Shown here: positions 8,600-13,473 of the stretch, piece by piece
Position numbering within the stretch: position 1 is the stretch's first letter
How the letters are laid out: the number at the start of each line of letters is the position of its first letter
DNA from: Cytophagales bacterium
GTDB taxonomy: Bacteria; Bacteroidota; Bacteroidia; Cytophagales; MED-G16
Direction: 5' to 3'
DNA length: 34,321 nucleotides
NCBI GenBank assembly: GCA_029940715.1
Contig: JAPYTU010000008.1
Span: 1-34,321, forward strand
Translations under genes and position numbers: made by a program
The notes under the pieces: model-generated
The model's database searches: none
What the model was told of the DNA's origin: nothing
What the model saw: the letters and a program-made list of their open reading frames with translations, nothing else

Positions 8600-8890
8600 C
8601 TACAAGAAAATGTCGTTTTCGTAGTCATCTAAACCTACTACCCTACCATCTGCTTTTTTTAATGTTATTCTTTTTTTCAATTGTACTTCTTCGTTACAAT
8701 TGACATCAAACCAGTTATCAAAAGAACGGTCACTGCTTGTTACCGTTTTGGTGTGTACTTCTTTGTTACATACCACTTTTTCTTTTTGCTTTCTTCTTTG
8801 TTCTTCAGCTTCTATTTGTTCTACCGCTAAGTCGTGTTTATCTAACCCTTTTAATTGCTTTTTAGTGAACCTTTTAACTGGTTTAAACAT
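8600..8890 (-). CDS. Hypothetical 96-residue charged protein
   Basis: I do not recognise this gene. The frame encodes a soluble, highly charged protein. Residues 10-40 are Lys/Glu/Gln-rich and probably helical (EQIEAEEQRRKQKEK), and two VxCNxEV-like segments with cysteines follow. The codons are visibly less AT-rich than the neighbours'. The overlapping plus-strand frame translates to a Cys/Ser/Leu-rich product and is rejected as its shadow. Upstream (8891-9000) the minus strand carries AACGGGTTT twice about 33 bases apart, a possible regulator site. It is the only minus-strand gene in the accessory interval, and its end abuts repeat R2, both pointing to acquired DNA. Confidence 0.5.
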   Translation of the reverse strand: MFKPVKRFTKKQLKGLDKHDLAVEQIEAEEQRRKQKEKVVCNKEVHTKTVTSSDRSFDNWFDVNCNEEVQLKKRITLKKADGRVVGLDDYENDIFL

Positions 8891-8973
8891 AACTGTAATG
8901 TCTTCATTTAAACCCGTTATATAGCGTTTAATAGTCTTTAAAACCCGTTTACCTTAAACCCTAACATCTGACA

Positions 8974-9004
8974 TTTGGCTTTTCTCTTGAATCTTGATAG
9001 ATTG
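8974..9004 (+). promoter_or_regulatory. Predicted promoter of the 121-residue lipoprotein gene (block P, diverged copy)
   Basis: TTTG (8974-8977), 20 bases, then TAGATTG (8998-9004) and an ATG four bases later at 9009. The last part (CTTGAT, TAGATTGAAGTATG) matches the copies before 9538 and 11074. The -7-like box lies so close to the ATG that the transcript would be leaderless or nearly so. Confidence 0.5.
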
Positions 9005-9008
9005 AAGT

Positions 9009-9374
9009 ATGAGATACCTATTTATCTTATTATTTTTCTTGTTTTCTTGTAGTTTAATTCTACCAGAACCATTGCCTTCTTACACATTAGAATTACGATA
9101 CACAGATGAATCAACAACTCCAAGATTAACTTTTATTCAAATCTCTTTAATTAATTATGTGCTTGATGTTACATCGCAAAATCAAACTTTTACTCTTGAT
9201 ATAGGATTGCTAAAAATTGATGATGTGAGAGTAACATTAACATTTAGTTGTGAAGTTGGTAATAACTTATATAATGAAGATGTGATTGTTAATTTTTATG
9301 AAGATTCTAAAACAGTATTAGAAATATCTAGAGTTGTCGTTTGCAATCCCGACATTATTGTGTTGTATGAATAA
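9009..9374 (+). CDS. Small hypothetical lipoprotein
   Basis: A 121-residue protein with a short hydrophobic signal and lipobox LFSC (Cys14), so probably anchored in the envelope. The mature part is predicted mostly beta (TLELRYTDESTTPRLTFIQI, TFTLDIGLLKIDDVRVTLTF). It has two further cysteines that could form a disulfide. I do not recognise a family; the strand pattern suggests a small beta-sandwich. It is driven by a diverged copy of the recurrent promoter block and is followed 13 bases later by a 28-codon ORF. With the lipoproteins at 9933 and 11074 it makes the interval lipoprotein-rich. Confidence 0.7.
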   Translation: MRYLFILLFFLFSCSLILPEPLPSYTLELRYTDESTTPRLTFIQISLINYVLDVTSQNQTFTLDIGLLKIDDVRVTLTFSCEVGNNLYNEDVIVNFYEDSKTVLEISRVVVCNPDIIVLYE

Positions 9375-9387
9375 ACAAAAAACCCCT

Positions 9388-9474
9388 ATGGATAAAGAAA
9401 CTATAAAATTAATTATTTATGTTATTGTAGGTTTTCTTGCAGTAATTATTCCTTATTATCTATTCTTTAACTAA
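9388..9474 (+). CDS. 28-residue single-helix membrane peptide (putative)
   Basis: This short ORF (ATG at 9388, TAA at 9472-9474) encodes a five-residue-class charged start (MDKET), a Lys, and then an almost unbroken hydrophobic stretch ending in FFN, that is, one membrane helix. It starts 13 bases after the lipoprotein stop, in the sequence AAACAAAAAACCCCT that resembles the opening of the P repeats, and its own stop codon leads straight into repeat P at 9475. Placement between repeat edges and a clean helix support a real gene. There is no homology evidence and no ribosome-binding site. Confidence 0.4.
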   Translation: MDKETIKLIIYVIVGFLAVIIPYYLFFN

Positions 9475-9537
9475 ACAAAAACCTCACTAACCCCACTCCC
9501 CTTTTGAATTTTTCTTTGATAGTTGTAGATTGTAGGT
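9475..9537 (+). repeat. Repeat block P, copy 2: C-rich tract plus promoter
   Basis: A 63-base block running from a stop codon to a start codon. It consists of ACAAAAACC, CACTAACCCCACTCCCC, TTTTGAATT, CTTTGAT and TAGATTG (9526-9532), five bases before the ATG at 9538. TTTTG and TAGATTG are 19 bases apart, a good Bacteroidota promoter. From CCACTCC (9493) to the ATG is 45 bases, exactly the distance found at 11029-11074. It is nearly identical to 9649-9712. Confidence 0.75.
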
Positions 9538-9648
9538 ATGGAATCGTTGTTAAGAGCATTAGCTTCAATATTAAAATTCGAGGTAAGAACTAGAAAAACT
9601 TCAGCGGTTAAAAAAAGAAGATTTAGAAAAACTTACAAATCCAATTAA
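9538..9648 (+). CDS. 36-residue basic peptide (putative)
   Basis: An ORF from ATG at 9538 to TAA at 9646-9648, directly behind promoter block P. The first half (MESLLRALASILKFEV) would be an amphipathic helix. The second half is strongly basic (RTRKTSAVKKRRFRKTYKSN), with eleven Arg/Lys among those 20 residues. That composition suits a nucleic-acid or membrane-surface binding peptide, or a toxin-like or antimicrobial peptide. I recognise no family. It is bounded by P repeats on both sides, its stop being the first bases of the next copy. Confidence 0.45.
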   Translation: MESLLRALASILKFEVRTRKTSAVKKRRFRKTYKSN

Positions 9649-9712
9649 ACAAAAAACCCCACTAACCCCACTCCCCTTTTGAATTTTGTTTTGATAATTG
9701 TAAATTGTAGTT
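9649..9712 (+). repeat. Repeat block P, copy 3, with lost start codon
   Basis: The third copy of the promoter block has the fullest C-rich tract (CCCC runs at 9657-9660, 9666-9669 and 9673-9676), then TTTTGAATT, TTTTGAT and TAAATTG. Where copies 2 and 4 have TATG, this one has TTTGAG, so the start codon is gone and no ORF follows. It looks like a block whose downstream gene has decayed. Confidence 0.7.
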
Positions 9713-9883
9713 TGAGAATTATATAAATAATATAGTCAATTATATACCCATATATTAGAATTTGAAAGCAAAACAAGAGTCATTGTTTCTTAGTCAAATG
9801 AAGGAGGGTGTTTAATTTTTTAGCTTAAATATGTTAAACATTTGAGTTTTATATTTTTTAAGAATTTTAATATTTTTTTTGAA
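9713..9883 (+). other. Non-coding AT-rich stretch after repeat P copy 3
   Basis: No ORF worth reporting on either strand. One open stretch ends in ...SQMKEGV at a TAA near 9822, but it has no start or recognisable family and may be the tail of a decayed gene. The remainder is A/T runs leading into the promoter of the dienelactone hydrolase gene. Confidence 0.4.
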
Positions 9884-9915
9884 TTGTTCATTTTAATAAA
9901 TAATGAATATTTTTG
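9884..9915 (+). promoter_or_regulatory. Predicted promoter of the dienelactone hydrolase gene
   Basis: TTG (9884-9886), 21 bases, then TATTTTTG (9908-9915), a perfect TAnnTTTG box, placed 17 bases before the ATG at 9933. This is the standard Bacteroidota architecture and unrelated to the P blocks. Confidence 0.6.
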
Positions 9916-9932
9916 TTTAAAACCAATCTATC

Positions 9933-10721
9933 ATGAAAATTATTTTTGTCTTCTTTTTTTTAATATTATTATCTTGTTTTCAACAAGATAATAAATCAAT
10001 GGTTAAAAAAGAGATTAAATATCAACTGGATACTTTGCAAATGCATGGTTATTTGGTTTATGACGAATCAATAAAAGAGAAAAGACCTGCTATATTAGTC
10101 GTTCATGAGTGGTGGGGACAAAATAAATATCCTAGAAAAAGGGCAGAAATGATTGCAAAATTAGGTTATGTAGCCTTTGCCGTTGATATGTATGGCAATG
10201 GTAAAGTTGCTGAACATCCAAAAGATGCTGGTGCATTTAGTTCGTCTATAATGAGGGATTTTGAAACTAATAAAGAAAGATTTTTAAAAGCAATGGAGGT
10301 TGTGAAAGGGTTTGAATTTGTTGATAGTTCTAAAATTGGTGCAATTGGTTATTGCTTTGGAGGTGGAGTAGTTCTAAATATGGCTAGATTAAATGTTGGC
10401 CTGTCTGGTGTTGCTAGCTTTCATGGTTCTCTAGGAAAAGCAATCAGTTATACTGGTCCAACATTAACTAAAATTTTAGTTTGTAATGGTGCAGACGATA
10501 GAATGGTTGGAAGTGATGCAACCTTAAGGTTTAAAGAAGAAATGGATTCTTTAAAAACAGATTACCAATTTGTGAATTATCCCAATAGTTTACATGGATT
10601 TACTAATCCTGAATCAACTATTAATGGAGAAAAATTTGGTATTGGATTAGCCTACAATAAAGAGGCTGACCTACAATCTTGGGAAAAAATGCAAACTTTT
10701 TTTCAAGCTATTTTCAAATAA
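9933..10721 (+). CDS. Dienelactone hydrolase family lipoprotein
   Basis: A 262-residue alpha/beta hydrolase with a lipoprotein signal (lipobox LLSC, Cys15). The opening VVHEWWGQNKY is the DLH signature. The nucleophile elbow is GYCFGG with Cys141, the acid is Asp189 in GADD, and the base is His221 in LHGF, so the triad is complete. Classic DLH opens dienelactones in chloroaromatic breakdown. Secreted Bacteroidota members act on unknown esters, and I would not assign a substrate. It has its own promoter at 9884-9915. Downstream lie a GC-richer hairpin and repeat R1, so the gene is the main cargo of the 8505-10928 segment. Confidence 0.88.
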   Translation: MKIIFVFFFLILLSCFQQDNKSMVKKEIKYQLDTLQMHGYLVYDESIKEKRPAILVVHEWWGQNKYPRKRAEMIAKLGYVAFAVDMYGNGKVAEHPKDAGAFSSSIMRDFETNKERFLKAMEVVKGFEFVDSSKIGAIGYCFGGGVVLNMARLNVGLSGVASFHGSLGKAISYTGPTLTKILVCNGADDRMVGSDATLRFKEEMDSLKTDYQFVNYPNSLHGFTNPESTINGEKFGIGLAYNKEADLQSWEKMQTFFQAIFK

Positions 10722-10741
10722 AAAATTATTTTAGCCTTTTT

Positions 10742-10799
10742 TTTAGTTCTACTAGTTCGTTGCTTCGCTTGTTGCTTGACGCAATCGCTCGCAACTAAA
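10742..10799. repeat. GC-richer imperfect hairpin after the dienelactone hydrolase gene
   Basis: TTTAGTT (10742-10748) and AACTAAA (10793-10799) enclose a core with repeated GTTGCTT/TTCGCT and GCAATCGCTCGC elements that can pair imperfectly. The core is near 50% G+C, conspicuous in this AT-rich DNA. It starts about 20 bases after the hydrolase stop and could end its transcript, though no clean T-run follows on the plus strand. It could equally be a mobile palindromic element. Confidence 0.45.
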
Positions 10800-10846
10800 G
10801 TATTCTTTACCTTGAATGCTGTTTAAATCTTGTGACCTATTTTGTA

Positions 10847-10928
10847 ACCCAAAGTTTATTTTTTACAGATAATTTAATAGCTAACTGATGAATTAAGCTT
10901 TATTTTAGTGTTTTGTTAATGTTTTGGG
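10847..10928 (+). repeat. Repeat R1, copy 1 (82 bp, inverted ends)
   Basis: This element is 74/82 identical by manual count to 11567-11648 and lies exactly 720 bases upstream of it. It starts ACCCAAAG and ends TTTTGGG, so the ends are complementary apart from one G-T pair. Just upstream are GTGACC (10832-10837) and GTAACC (10844-10849), spaced 12 bases. Its last eight bases are the start of repeat R2. The second copy forms the immediate upstream region of mnmE, so this copy may derive from a duplication of that region. Confidence 0.8.
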
Positions 10929-11013
10929 TTGAAATAAACTTTTCTGAAGTATAATTAAACACACATTTTAAGAGTGTTAGTAATCCAATTAGTAACCCAA
11001 AAAATACAAATTA
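10921..11013 (+). repeat. Repeat R2, right copy (93 bp)
   Basis: Ungapped partner of 8505-8597. It begins GTTTTGGGTT and includes the perfect inverted pair TTTTGGGTT (10922-10930) and AACCCAAAA (10994-11002). The half-sites TAGTAATCC (10978-10986) and TAGTAACCC (10990-10998) repeat with a 12-base period. The first 24 bases also resemble the mnmE start region (11641-11664, 16 identities). No ORF is present. Confidence 0.6.
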
Positions 11014-11028
11014 TATATAAAATTTAGA

Positions 11029-11073
11029 CCACTCCCCTTTTGAATTGAGCTTTGATGTTTTTAGATTGAAAGT
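11029..11073 (+). promoter_or_regulatory. Repeat block P, copy 4: promoter of the TPR lipoprotein gene
   Basis: CCACTCCCCTTTTGAATT, CTTTGAT and TAGATTG match copy 2 at the same spacing, and the ATG again lies 45 bases after the first C. TTTTG and TAGATTG are 19 bases apart. Five bases separate TAGATTG from the start codon, so translation is probably leaderless. The A/C-rich upstream half of the block is missing in this copy. Confidence 0.7.
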
Positions 11074-11373
11074 ATGAAATGGTACTTTATAATCATATTT
11101 TTTGTATTTAGTTGTACTAATTTTAGTCAAACGTGGAAAGAATACTATTATAGTGGTCTCAAAAAATATGATAATAGAGACTATAATGGTGCTATAGTTG
11201 ACTTTACTAAATCAATTGAACTTAATCCTAATTTTGTTTATGCTTATTTCAATAGAGGTGTTGTAAAAGAAATTATGAATGATAGAAACGGTGCTTGTGC
11301 AGACTACAAAATAGCAGCAAAAATGGGACATAAGGGTGCTGAAGAAATTATATGGGATGACCATTGTAAATAA
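11074..11373 (+). CDS. Small TPR-repeat lipoprotein
   Basis: A 99-residue protein with lipoprotein signal FVFSC (Cys14). About two TPR units follow: SGLKKYDNRDYNGAIVDFTK, SIELNPNFVYAYFNRGVVKE, then the family-typical end ACADYKIAAKMGHKGAEE and a terminal Cys. It is a shortened relative in style of the 194-residue TPR lipoprotein at 6380-6964. Driven by promoter block P, it is the sole intact gene of the 720-base unit between the two R1 copies. Its last codons overlap a remnant of an unrelated gene in another frame, so its present 3' end may have been shaped by recombination. Confidence 0.8.
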   Translation: MKWYFIIIFFVFSCTNFSQTWKEYYYSGLKKYDNRDYNGAIVDFTKSIELNPNFVYAYFNRGVVKEIMNDRNGACADYKIAAKMGHKGAEEIIWDDHCK

Positions 11374-11374
11374 A

Positions 11375-11509
11375 GGCCCAATTCCGATATTATTAGGTGG
11401 TGATACTTCTTTGTTTTCGGAACTTCCGAATGAACTGAAATTTGAACTGATAAACACAAAAACATATTTAAACCAAATAGCACAGAACCATTATAAACTA
11501 AAGAAATAA
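11375..11509 (+). pseudogene. 3' remnant of a dihydrofolate-reductase/RibD-C-like gene
   Basis: In the +2 frame relative to the preceding lipoprotein, codons read GPIPILLGGDTSLFSELP, then LKFELINTKTY and a terminal HYKLKK before TAA at 11507-11509. This matches the C-terminal strand-loop-strand pattern of the RibD C-terminal/DHFR-like family, which ends in a PILLGGG..LF motif and TK(T/S)Y...HY. The frame stays open back to an ATG at 11357 inside the TPR gene, giving only 50 codons against about 170-200 for a full protein. I take it as the tail of a gene cut by an insertion or deletion. Confidence 0.6.
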
Positions 11510-11566
11510 AAACTCCTCATTTTTAAAAGACTTTTAATTATATATTATATACTAACCTTTTTACTT

Positions 11567-11648
11567 ACCCAAAGTTTATTTTTTATTGATAATTTAATCG
11601 CTAACTGATAAATTAAGAATTATTTTAGCGTTTTGTTAATGCTTTGGG
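11567..11648 (+). repeat. Repeat R1, copy 2 (82 bp), directly upstream of mnmE
   Basis: It starts ACCCAAAG and ends CTTTGGG, an exact seven-base inverted pair, with an inner exact pair CGCTAA and TTAGCG. The element ends five bases before the mnmE ATG, so it must include the mnmE promoter or leader. Upstream, ACTAACC (11551-11557) and ACTTACC (11563-11569) repeat with a 12-base period, as at the other three junction-associated sites. In copy 1 the inner pair is broken, so copy 2 is the better-formed structure. Confidence 0.8.
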
Positions 11649-11653
11649 ATAAA

Positions 11654-13027
11654 ATGAATACTTCAATTAATAACGATACGATAATTGCTCCCTCAACACC
11701 ATATGGTTTAAGTGCTGTTTCTCTTATTAGATTATCTGGAAAAAAATCTATCTCATTAACTAATAAAATTTTTTTAAATAAAGATTTAAATAAGGTTAAA
11801 TCTCATACAATCCATTTTGGAACTATTAAATACAAAAATAATATTATAGATGAAGTATTAGTATCAATTTTTAAATCCCCCAGATCCTATACAAAAGAAA
11901 ATGTAGTAGAAATTTCCTGTCATGGTTCACCCTATATAATAAATAAAATTATTTCTATTTTTATAAAACTTGGTGTACGAATAGCAAATAAAGGAGAATT
12001 TACATTAAGATCATTTTTAAATGGAAATATGGATCTTTCTCAGGCAGAAGCAGTTGCAGATTTAATATCTTCAAACTCTAAAAATTCTCATAAAATAGCA
12101 TTAAATCAAATTAGAGGTAATTTTTCAAAAAAAATACAAGAATTAAGAAATGAATTAATTGATTTTTCTTCATTAATAGAATTAGAGTTAGATTTTTCTG
12201 AAGAAGATGTTGAGTTTGCAAATAGAAATAAATTATCTAATACTGTAAATAAAATTTTAGAATATTCAAAATATTTAATAAATAGTTACGATGCTACTAA
12301 CGTTTTAAAAAATGGTATAGAAGTTGTTATTACAGGAAAGCCTAATGTTGGAAAATCTACAATTCTAAATGCTTTAATAAATGAAGAAAAAGCAATAGTT
12401 TCAAGTATACCTGGAACTACTAGAGATCTTATAGAAGATACCATAACAATAGGCGGAAATATTGTTCGTTTTGTGGATACCGCAGGCATTAGAAAAGCCA
12501 CAAATAAAATTGAAAAAATTGGAGTTAATAAAGCTATTGAAAAAGCAAGAAATGCATCCATCGTTATTTACATATTTGATTTATTCAATGAATCTTTAGA
12601 ATCGATTAAAAATCAAATTAATTCTAAAATTCTAAAAAATAAAAATGTTATATTAATTGGCAATAAGTCAGATTTAAAGATAAATACTAGTATTATAAAT
12701 TTTTTCAAAAAAAATAATATTATAATAATTTCAGGTAAAAACTTTAAAGATATAAAGAGCTTAATAAATACAATTAATTTAAATATTAATAAAAACATAA
12801 TTAGGGATGAATCTTCTATATCAATTAATCAAAGACATTATGAATCATTATCTAAAGTGAACAATGCTATGGAAAATGTAAAAAAAAATTTGAAAGAAAA
12901 ATCAAATACTGATTTAATTGCATTAGATATAAAATATTCTTTGTCTTATTTAGGTGAAATAACAGGTGAAATTACAAATGATGACATTCTTTCGAATATA
13001 TTTTCTAAATTTTGTATTGGGAAATAA
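11654..13027 (+). CDS. mnmE: tRNA uridine-5-carboxymethylaminomethyl(34) synthesis GTPase MnmE
   Basis: MnmE, with MnmG, modifies the wobble uridine of several tRNAs. I start it at the ATG at 11654 (457 residues), because MNTSINNDTIIAPSTPYGLSAV aligns with the family start; the frame's earlier ATG at 11633 lies inside repeat R1. An N-terminal folate-binding domain (1-120) and helical domain surround the G domain. The P-loop GKPNVGKS is at 228-235, with GTTRD, DTAG and NKSD following. The C-terminus ends FCIGK, supplying the conserved Cys. Codons are very AT-rich. The gene borders the accessory interval and is followed by 143 non-coding bases. Confidence 0.96.
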   Translation: MNTSINNDTIIAPSTPYGLSAVSLIRLSGKKSISLTNKIFLNKDLNKVKSHTIHFGTIKYKNNIIDEVLVSIFKSPRSYTKENVVEISCHGSPYIINKIISIFIKLGVRIANKGEFTLRSFLNGNMDLSQAEAVADLISSNSKNSHKIALNQIRGNFSKKIQELRNELIDFSSLIELELDFSEEDVEFANRNKLSNTVNKILEYSKYLINSYDATNVLKNGIEVVITGKPNVGKSTILNALINEEKAIVSSIPGTTRDLIEDTITIGGNIVRFVDTAGIRKATNKIEKIGVNKAIEKARNASIVIYIFDLFNESLESIKNQINSKILKNKNVILIGNKSDLKINTSIINFFKKNNIIIISGKNFKDIKSLINTINLNINKNIIRDESSISINQRHYESLSKVNNAMENVKKNLKEKSNTDLIALDIKYSLSYLGEITGEITNDDILSNIFSKFCIGK

Positions 13028-13170
13028 TAACATGTCTTATTATTTTTCTTTTTTAAGAAATAACAAAATTATCTTCTCTTTAATTACTGTATAATAGAAC
13101 ATTTTATTGGTTTAATTGTAAATAATAAAATAAATGGGTAAATTCTATTTATAACCAAACTATTTTAAAT

Positions 13171-13386
13171 ATGGATTCAATTATGAAACAGGTTGGTGGC
13201 CTAATAGCAGGTCTTACTGGTCTAGTAGTATCACTTATTGGCTTAGGAGTTGCTGGACAAATTGTCTTCGGGAATATAATGGGACTGAATGTAATCGGTA
13301 ACATTACAGATATCGTTGATAGCTTATCTAGTGGCGGCTTTGTTGGACTTGTGGTTTTACTTATCCTTTGGGGTCAAGTTAAATAG
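13171..13386 (+). CDS. Small two-helix membrane protein, probably highly expressed
   Basis: A 71-residue protein I do not recognise. It has a Gly-rich hydrophobic helix (about 8-32, LIAGLTGLVVSLIGLGVAGQ), a polar loop (GNITDIVDSLSSG), and a second helix (about 56-68) ending WGQVK. Eleven codons end in C (GGC, ATC, AAC, TTC, GTC, AGC), unlike the neighbouring genes, a pattern expected for high expression in an AT-rich genome. A strong terminator follows 27 bases after the stop, so it is likely a monocistronic abundant transcript. Its layout resembles the next gene. Possible roles range from structural membrane protein to pilin-like or pore-forming subunit; none is supported by a motif. Confidence 0.7.
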   Translation: MDSIMKQVGGLIAGLTGLVVSLIGLGVAGQIVFGNIMGLNVIGNITDIVDSLSSGGFVGLVVLLILWGQVK

Positions 13387-13413
13387 CAACATAACAATCA
13401 TATTAAGTTTGAT

Positions 13414-13440
13414 AAAAAACCGCCTAAGGGCGGTTTTTTT
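13414..13440 (+). terminator. Rho-independent terminator
   Basis: AAAAAACCGCC, a TAAG loop, and GGCGGTTTTTTT form a perfect GC stem (CCGCC/GGCGG) flanked by A and T tracts, so it could act in both directions. It is the clearest intrinsic terminator I can find in the window and ends the transcript of the 71-residue membrane protein. Confidence 0.93.
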
Positions 13441-13473
13441 ATCTTTTATCATCTACATATAAAGTAAAATATA

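Noticed and set aside
8700..8924. Plus-strand 74-codon frame opposite the 96-residue ORF
   Set aside because: The product is Cys/Ser/Leu-rich without domain or signal and lies antisense to a frame with much more protein-like composition; taken as a shadow.
10847..11648. R1 copies as canonical integron attC sites
   Set aside because: The terminal boxes read ACCCAAA and TTTGGG(T/A) instead of RYYYAAC and GTTRRRY; the invariant G at the cleavage point is missing and no integrase is visible.
11633..11653. Longer mnmE start adding seven residues (MLMLWDK)
   Set aside because: This ATG lies inside repeat R1, and the family N-terminus aligns with the ATG at 11654.
8505..11653. CRISPR array
   Set aside because: Repeats are few, unevenly spaced and diverged, and no cas gene is present.
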